DNA of 9,307 nucleotides. Source: an uncultured Clostridia bacterium. Its GTDB lineage: Bacteria; Bacillota; Clostridia; Christensenellales; UBA1242. Positions 4,948 through 9,307 of this stretch are shown here, piece after piece. Where the stretch lies: NCBI GenBank assembly GCA_947628195.1, contig CANQZB010000032.1, positions 1-9,307 on the forward strand. Direction: 5' to 3'. A program made the position numbers and the translations under genes. The notes below the pieces were generated by a model. That model was not told the origin of the DNA. It saw only the letters and a program-made list of their open reading frames with translations, and searched no databases. Every line of letters starts with the position of its first letter. The stretch's first letter is position 1.

Positions 4948-6319
4948 ATTTTTAGGGAATTTTGAAGAAATTGACGAATCTATAAAAACAAACCTAATAC
5001 GCGTTCATGATGAATTATCGCGTGTTCTTTCCTTGCCTAAAAAAATTATTGTAAACCTAAGTTTTGTTAGCGAATCCGAAATTAGAAAACTAAACAAAAC
5101 AACCAGAAATATAGACAAAGTAACAGATGTGCTGACATATCCATATGTAAATTTAAAGGTTGGCGAAAAATTAAAGTTAAAAGATTATTCTCTTGAAATT
5201 GACCCATATAACAAAATGTTAACAATTGGCGATATTTATATTTGCGTTAATAGGGCAAAAGAGCAAGCAAAAGAATATAATCACAGCTTAAACAGAGAAA
5301 TTTGCTTTTTGTTTTGCCATGGCTTATTACACATTTGCGGATACGACCATTTAGTTGAAGCCGATGCGCAAATTATGGAGCAAATGCAAGATAAAATTTT
5401 GCAAAACTTAAACATAGGGCGGGAAACATATAAATGTGGTTTTGTAACCATTGTGGGTGCAACAAATGCAGGCAAAAGCACACTTATTAACACACTTGTT
5501 GGCGAGCATGTGGCAATTGTTAGCCCCAAAACCCAAACCACCCGTGAAAACATAAAAGGCATTTATAATGATAAAACCACACAAATTGTGTTTGTAGATA
5601 CGCCGGGGTACCATAAAAGGCGCACTTTGGTTGACGATGAAATGGAAAAGCAAATTGCCGATGCCTTGGACGACACTGAAATTGTTTTAATGCTAATAGA
5701 TGCAAATAAATCACTTGTTGATGAGTATAATAAATTAATTAAAAAAATAAGCCCAAAAGCAATTAAAATTCTGTTAATTAATAAGATTGACGAAGTAAAA
5801 TATGAAAAAATTTATCCTCAACTAGCGGAGATAAGCCAGCAGGCACAAGTAAATGAAATTTTGCCTATTAGCGCCTTAAAGGGCAAAAATTGCGATGTTT
5901 TGCTTGAAATGATAAAAAAATATTTACCTGAATATACTCACGAAATGAGATATTACCCAGTTGAGGATTATACAGATAAAACAATTCGTGAAATGTCGGC
6001 AGAAATTATTAGAGAAAAGGCGCTTTTGTGCCTAGACGATGAAATTCCGCACGGCATTCAAGTTGTAATAACGGCTTATGAAGAAAATAGAACTCCAATA
6101 GAAATCCATGCGGACGTGTATTGCGAAAAAGAAAATCATAAAGCAATAATTTTAGGGCATGGTGGGGAAATGATTAAAAAAATATCCACTATGGCACGCC
6201 TTAGCATAGAAAAACTGGTGCAGAACAAGGTTAATTTGAAGCTTTTTGTAAAAGTTAAACCAAATTGGCGTAACGACATCAAGGCAATAGAAAACTTTGG
6301 TTTAAAACTTGGCAGTTAG
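4940..6319 (+). CDS. ybeY-era: YbeY-Era fusion: endoribonuclease/16S rRNA maturation factor joined to GTPase Era
   Basis: One 459-codon ORF holds two complete proteins. YbeY (1-161) is a zinc endoribonuclease needed for 16S rRNA 3'-end maturation. It has the zinc motif HGLLHICGYDH (H127, H131, H137) and the conserved LNKTTRNIDKVTDVLTYP block (R56), and ends in its usual helix, QNLNIGR. Era (162-459) follows with no linker: G1 GATNAGKS (173-180), switch I TTR (200-202), G3 DTPG (220-223), G4 NKID (281-284), G5 SAL (311-313), then a KH domain with GHGGEMIKKI (406-415). Era binds the 16S 3' end during 30S assembly. Each half has normal length, and no stop or frameshift interrupts the junction. 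The ATG overlaps the yqfD stop (ATGGTTGA), with AGGG 7 bases upstream. In relatives dgkA and cdd often separate the two genes. Confidence 0.93.
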   Translation: MVEFLGNFEEIDESIKTNLIRVHDELSRVLSLPKKIIVNLSFVSESEIRKLNKTTRNIDKVTDVLTYPYVNLKVGEKLKLKDYSLEIDPYNKMLTIGDIYICVNRAKEQAKEYNHSLNREICFLFCHGLLHICGYDHLVEADAQIMEQMQDKILQNLNIGRETYKCGFVTIVGATNAGKSTLINTLVGEHVAIVSPKTQTTRENIKGIYNDKTTQIVFVDTPGYHKRRTLVDDEMEKQIADALDDTEIVLMLIDANKSLVDEYNKLIKKISPKAIKILLINKIDEVKYEKIYPQLAEISQQAQVNEILPISALKGKNCDVLLEMIKKYLPEYTHEMRYYPVEDYTDKTIREMSAEIIREKALLCLDDEIPHGIQVVITAYEENRTPIEIHADVYCEKENHKAIILGHGGEMIKKISTMARLSIEKLVQNKVNLKLFVKVKPNWRNDIKAIENFGLKLGS

Positions 6320-6370
6320 TTAAAGTTTTATGTTGTGAATATTTAAACTTATTCCACATAAAATATTTAA

Positions 6371-6376
6371 AAGGAG
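6371..6376 (+). promoter_or_regulatory. Shine-Dalgarno site of the YqzL-like gene
   Basis: AAGGAG lies 5 bases before the ATG at 6382. It supports translation of a gene short enough to be missed. The surrounding AAGGAGTG, a short A/T spacer and ATGAAAAA closely resemble the ppdK start at 7309-7325. The 62-base gap before this gene holds only a weak A/T hairpin and no convincing promoter, so read-through from ybeY-era is likely. Confidence 0.75.
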
Positions 6377-6381
6377 TGATT

Positions 6382-6540
6382 ATGAAAAAAAGAGAACTTG
6401 TTGAAAGTTATAAAAAATTGTTCTGGTTAACAGGGAACCCTACATTTTTCATGGCTTATAAAACAATGCAAAAAACAAACACTCCAATACTATTACCTCC
6501 GCTAAATGAAAATGTAGAAGATAATAATCTTTCTTTATAA
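6382..6540 (+). CDS. yqzL: YqzL-like small protein between era and recO
   Basis: This 52-residue ORF has a strong ribosome binding site and sits exactly where Bacillus subtilis and many relatives carry yqzL, between era and recO. Its core, KLFWLTGNPTFFMAYKTM (about 13-30), fits the YqzL pattern as I recall it: an aromatic/Leu-Phe pair, then TGN, then an aromatic-containing helix ending in a Lys. The function of YqzL is unknown. The C-terminal 20 residues (TPILLPPLNENVEDNNLSL) are proline- and Asn-rich and look lineage-specific. recO starts 11 bases after the stop codon, so the genes are probably cotranscribed. Assignment rests on position and a short motif; a homology search would settle it. 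Confidence 0.65.
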   Translation: MKKRELVESYKKLFWLTGNPTFFMAYKTMQKTNTPILLPPLNENVEDNNLSL

Positions 6541-6551
6541 ACACAAAAGAA

Positions 6552-7226
6552 ATGGAACAAAAAATAAAAGGAATAATTTTAGAAGTTAAAGATTACAAGG
6601 ATGCGGACAAGCTATCCAAAATTTTTTCCTTGGAGCAGGGAATAATTAGCGCGAAATTTGTTGGCGTTAAAAAGGAAAAAGCCAAATTTAAAGCGGTTGC
6701 ACAGCCGTTGGTGTTTGCCGATTTTGTTATTAATAAAAACGGGCAGACCAACACAATAATTCAAGCTGATATAATAGATAGTTTCACGGGTATTTTAAAC
6801 AATTACAACAAAACAATGTGTGCATACATTTTGCTGGACTTAATTCGCTCCATTTTGCCGGCAGAAAAAACGGAACAAGATTTGTTTGTTTTAACTTTAA
6901 GTTCACTTAAAAACCTGGAAAATAAAAACGAATTGGTTTCCACTATTGACTATATTTTAAAATTTATGTCTTTTTCTGGCACAGAATTAACATTTGCTAC
7001 AAGCAATGGGGCTGTTTATTTGGACACAAATTCTGGCAACTTCACCTCAATAAAAGATGCTAATTTTAATTTAATAGATAAAAAGGTTTACGCCACAATT
7101 TTGGATATTAACAATAAAGTTGTTCGCGAATATACAGAAGCCGAACTAAAACAAGCCCTACATTTATTGCATAACATAATCTTTTTAAAGTTTGAAACAG
7201 ATATTAAATCCTTTCAATTTATTTAA
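6552..7226 (+). CDS. recO: DNA repair protein RecO, zinc-finger-less
   Basis: RecO mediates RecA loading and strand annealing in the RecFOR recombination-repair pathway. This 224-residue copy is slightly short (usually 240-260). The N-terminal OB-fold is clear: KGIILEVKDYKDADKLSKIF then EQGIISAKFVGVKKEKAKF (6-46), followed by the QPLVFADFVI strand. The helical C-terminal domain starts near 85. Most Gram-positive RecO proteins carry a four-cysteine zinc site in the segment reading here GTELTFATSNGAVYLDTNSG (143-162). All four cysteines are missing, and the only cysteine in the protein is C90. Position after era and a YqzL-like gene supports the call. No good Shine-Dalgarno precedes the ATG at 6552, so coupling with the upstream gene is likely. 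Confidence 0.85.
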   Translation: MEQKIKGIILEVKDYKDADKLSKIFSLEQGIISAKFVGVKKEKAKFKAVAQPLVFADFVINKNGQTNTIIQADIIDSFTGILNNYNKTMCAYILLDLIRSILPAEKTEQDLFVLTLSSLKNLENKNELVSTIDYILKFMSFSGTELTFATSNGAVYLDTNSGNFTSIKDANFNLIDKKVYATILDINNKVVREYTEAELKQALHLLHNIIFLKFETDIKSFQFI

Positions 7227-7247
7227 AAATTTAAATTTATAAAAAAC

Positions 7248-7279
7248 AAAAATCGACTTTAAATTAGTTGATTTTTTTT
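7248..7279 (+). terminator. Rho-independent terminator after recO
   Basis: AAAAATCGACT (7248-7258) pairs with AGTTGATTTTT (7266-7276) over 11 positions including one G-U wobble. The loop has 7 bases, and an unbroken run of eight T follows from 7272 to 7279. It closes the yqfC-to-recO unit. Confidence 0.8.
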
Positions 7280-7296
7280 GTTAGTTTTATTATCCT
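7268..7296 (+). promoter_or_regulatory. Candidate promoter of ppdK
   Basis: TTGATT (7268-7273) and TATCCT (7291-7296) are separated by 17 bases, each matching four of six consensus positions. The -35 lies in the right arm of the recO terminator. Transcription would start near 7303, just before the ribosome binding site AAGGAG at 7309-7314. The match is modest, but a promoter is expected here because a terminator precedes the gene. Confidence 0.35.
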
Positions 7297-7318
7297 TAAA
7301 GTATCAAAAAGGAGTGTT

Positions 7319-9307
7319 ATGAAAAAGAAATACGTTTATTTATTTAGCGAAGGCAACGCAAACATGCGTGAACTTTTAGGTGGCAAAGGCGCCAACCTTG
7401 CAGAAATGACCAATTTGGGCCTTCCAGTGCCACAAGGCTTTACAATTTCTACCGAGGCTTGCACACAATATTATGAGGACGGCAGGCAAATTAATGAAGA
7501 AATTCGTGCGGAAATAATGCAATATATAACAAAGATGGAAAGCATCACGGGCAAAAAATTTGGGGATAAGCAAAACCCATTGCTTGTTTCCGTGCGCTCG
7601 GGCGCTAGGGCAAGCATGCCTGGCATGATGGATACAATTTTAAATTTAGGTTTAAACGAAGAAGTTGTTGAAACACTTTCTAAAAAGAGTGGCAATCCTC
7701 GTTGGGCGTGGGATTGTTACAGGCGTTTCATCCAAATGTTTAGCGATGTTGTAATGGAAGTTGGCAAAAAGTATTTTGAAAAGCTTATTGACCAAATGAA
7801 AGAGAAAAAAGGCGTTGTTTATGACGTTGATTTAACAGCAGAAGATTTAAAACAACTTGCAACTCAATTTAAAGCAGAATATCAAAAACAAATTGGCAAA
7901 CCTTTCCCAGATGACCCTAAAGAACAATTATTTGAGGCCATTAAAGCCGTTTTCCGCTCTTGGGATAACCCTCGCGCCAATGTTTACCGCATGGATCATG
8001 ACATTCCATATTCTTGGGGCACAGCAGTAAATGTTCAAATGATGGCGTTTGGCAATATGGGTGATACATCTGGCACGGGTGTAGCATTTACTCGTAACCC
8101 TGCTACAGGTGAAAAGGGCTTAATGGGTGAATTTTTAATGAACGCACAAGGCGAAGATGTTGTTGCCGGCGTGCGCACCCCAATGCCTATTCAAAAAATG
8201 GCAGAAGTTATGCCAGAAGTTTATAAGCAATTCCAACAAATTTGCGATACTCTTGAAAAACACTATAGAGATATGCAAGATATGGAATTTACCATTGAAG
8301 ATAAGCACCAATACATGCTTCAAACCCGTAACGGCAAACGCACCGCTTCTGCCGCTATCCGCATTGCATGTGATTTAATAGATGAGGGCATGATAACCGA
8401 AAAAGAAGCATTAATGCAAATAGATGCTAAAACCCTAGATATGCTTTTGCACCCAACCTTTGATGCAGATGCATTAAAGCAGGCAGATAAAAACAACGTT
8501 GTGGGCAAGGGCATTGCAGCAAGCCCAGGTGCTGCCGCCGGCACAATCGTGTTTACTGCTGAAGATGCTGTTCGAGAGGGCAAAGCAGGCAAAAAGGTTG
8601 TGCTTGTTCGCCTAGAAACCAGCCCAGAAGATATTGAGGGCATGAAATATGCTCAAGGCATTTTAACTGTTCGTGGTGGCCAAACTTCGCACGCCGCAGT
8701 TGTTGCGCGTGGCATGGGCACTTGCTGTGTTTCCGGCTGTGGGGACATTAAAATGGACGAAGAAAACAAACGTTTCACCCTTGCTGGCAGAGTTTATCAA
8801 GAAGGCGATGGCATATCACTAGATGGCTCTACAGGAAAAATTTATAATACTGTTATTAAAACTGTTCCGGCTGACCCTAACAGCGGATATTTTGGCAGAA
8901 TTATGAAGTTGGCAGACAAATATCGCGCACTAGGCGTTAGAACAAATGCGGACACTCCTGCCGATGCTCGCCGTGCTGTTGAATTGGGCGCAGAAGGCAT
9001 AGGCTTAACGCGTACAGAGCATATGTTCTTTGACCCAGATAGAATTGGCGCTTTCCGTGAAATGATTTGCGCAGATACTGTTGAAGAACGCGAAACTGCA
9101 CTTGCTAAAATTGAACCTATGCAACAAAAGGACTTTGAAGGTTTAATGGAAGCACTTCAAGGCAAGCCTGTAACTATTCGTTTCTTGGATCCACCTTTAC
9201 ACGAATTTGTTCCAACTGCAGAAGAAGATATTAAAGCGCTTGCTCAAACACAGGGCAAAACAGTTGCTCAAATTAAGCAATTAATTAGCGATTTGCATGA
9301 ATTTAAC
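7319..9307 (+). CDS. ppdK: Pyruvate, phosphate dikinase (5' part, cut by window end)
   Basis: PPDK interconverts pyruvate, ATP and Pi with PEP, AMP and PPi in the cytoplasm; in anaerobes it often serves PPi-based glycolysis or gluconeogenesis. The first 663 codons are present, about 210 short of the usual 870-880. The N-terminal ATP-grasp nucleotide domain has GGKGANLAEM (21-30) and VSVRSGARASMPGMMDTIL (90-108), followed by LQTRNGKRTA near 338-347. The swivelling phosphohistidine domain has RGGQTSHAAVVARGMG with catalytic H458. The PEP/pyruvate TIM barrel begins after about 530 and shows VRTNAD, GLTRTEHMFF (R565) and RFLDPPLHEF (R621); these arginines match PEP-binding residues of the Clostridium symbiosum enzyme. 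The catalytic cysteine loop lies beyond the window. Residue 455 is Gln where Met is usual. A strong AAGGAG sits 4 bases before the ATG. Confidence 0.96.
   Translation, partial: MKKKYVYLFSEGNANMRELLGGKGANLAEMTNLGLPVPQGFTISTEACTQYYEDGRQINEEIRAEIMQYITKMESITGKKFGDKQNPLLVSVRSGARASMPGMMDTILNLGLNEEVVETLSKKSGNPRWAWDCYRRFIQMFSDVVMEVGKKYFEKLIDQMKEKKGVVYDVDLTAEDLKQLATQFKAEYQKQIGKPFPDDPKEQLFEAIKAVFRSWDNPRANVYRMDHDIPYSWGTAVNVQMMAFGNMGDTSGTGVAFTRNPATGEKGLMGEFLMNAQGEDVVAGVRTPMPIQKMAEVMPEVYKQFQQICDTLEKHYRDMQDMEFTIEDKHQYMLQTRNGKRTASAAIRIACDLIDEGMITEKEALMQIDAKTLDMLLHPTFDADALKQADKNNVVGKGIAASPGAAAGTIVFTAEDAVREGKAGKKVVLVRLETSPEDIEGMKYAQGILTVRGGQTSHAAVVARGMGTCCVSGCGDIKMDEENKRFTLAGRVYQEGDGISLDGSTGKIYNTVIKTVPADPNSGYFGRIMKLADKYRALGVRTNADTPADARRAVELGAEGIGLTRTEHMFFDPDRIGAFREMICADTVEERETALAKIEPMQQKDFEGLMEALQGKPVTIRFLDPPLHEFVPTAEEDIKALAQTQGKTVAQIKQLISDLHEFN

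Noticed and set aside
5434..5487. ATG near the YbeY-Era junction as a separate era start
   Set aside because: It is out of frame with Era and meets a stop within about 20 codons. The nearest in-frame alternative, a TTG at 5399, has no ribosome binding site.
6326..6363. TTTTATGT/ACATAAAA hairpin between ybeY-era and the YqzL-like gene
   Set aside because: All but one pair per arm is A-T, the loop is 22 bases long, and no T-run follows. It is too weak for a terminator and has no riboswitch features.
7376..7695. Reverse-strand open frames inside ppdK
   Set aside because: They are shadows of a highly conserved coding region, with no promoter or ribosome binding site.

Overview
This window comes from an A+T-rich, low-GC Gram-positive chromosome, most likely an endospore-forming member of the Clostridia, perhaps an uncultured lineage. 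The reasons are the YlmC/YmxH-type PRC-barrel gene directly before nrdR, the yqfC-yqfD sporulation pair leading into ybeY-era-yqzL-recO, and a clostridial-type pyruvate phosphate dikinase. All recognised genes lie on the + strand. I see no mobile element, CRISPR array, tRNA or rRNA. It reads as core chromosome with lineage-specific rearrangement, not as a genomic island.

Layout. 1-76: possible 3' tail of an unidentified gene. 128-469: YlmC/YmxH-like protein with a proline-rich tail, closed by a terminator. 574-1835: promoter, nrdR, a small basic ORF (1067-1234), then a PAP2-family membrane phosphatase whose start overlaps the small ORF. 1917-3500: a YbiT/YkpA-like ABC-F ATPase with its own promoter and a strong terminator. 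3605-6319: tightly overlapping yqfC, yqfD and one long gene encoding YbeY joined end to end with Era. 6382-7226: a YqzL-like small protein and recO, then a terminator. 7319-window end: the first 663 codons of pyruvate phosphate dikinase.

How the genes fit together. In Bacillus and many Clostridia the cluster runs yqfC-yqfD-phoH-ybeY-dgkA-cdd-era-(yqzL)-recO. Here phoH, dgkA and cdd are absent from their expected places, and ybeY and era form one 459-codon ORF. YbeY (an RNase/16S rRNA maturation factor) and Era (a GTPase that binds the 16S 3' end) act on the same precursor, so the fusion is functionally coherent and is the most interesting item. The ABC-F protein has complementary losses in its two halves that should leave one working composite ATP site.

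Translation signals are mixed. nrdR, the yqzL-like gene and ppdK have strong AAGGAG sites. The ylmC-like gene, the ABC-F gene and yqfC have none, and each has a -10-like element about 5-8 nt before its ATG, which suggests leaderless or nearly leaderless mRNAs. I found no wholly unknown multi-gene system. The novelty lies in the fusion, the cluster compaction and the start-site architecture.
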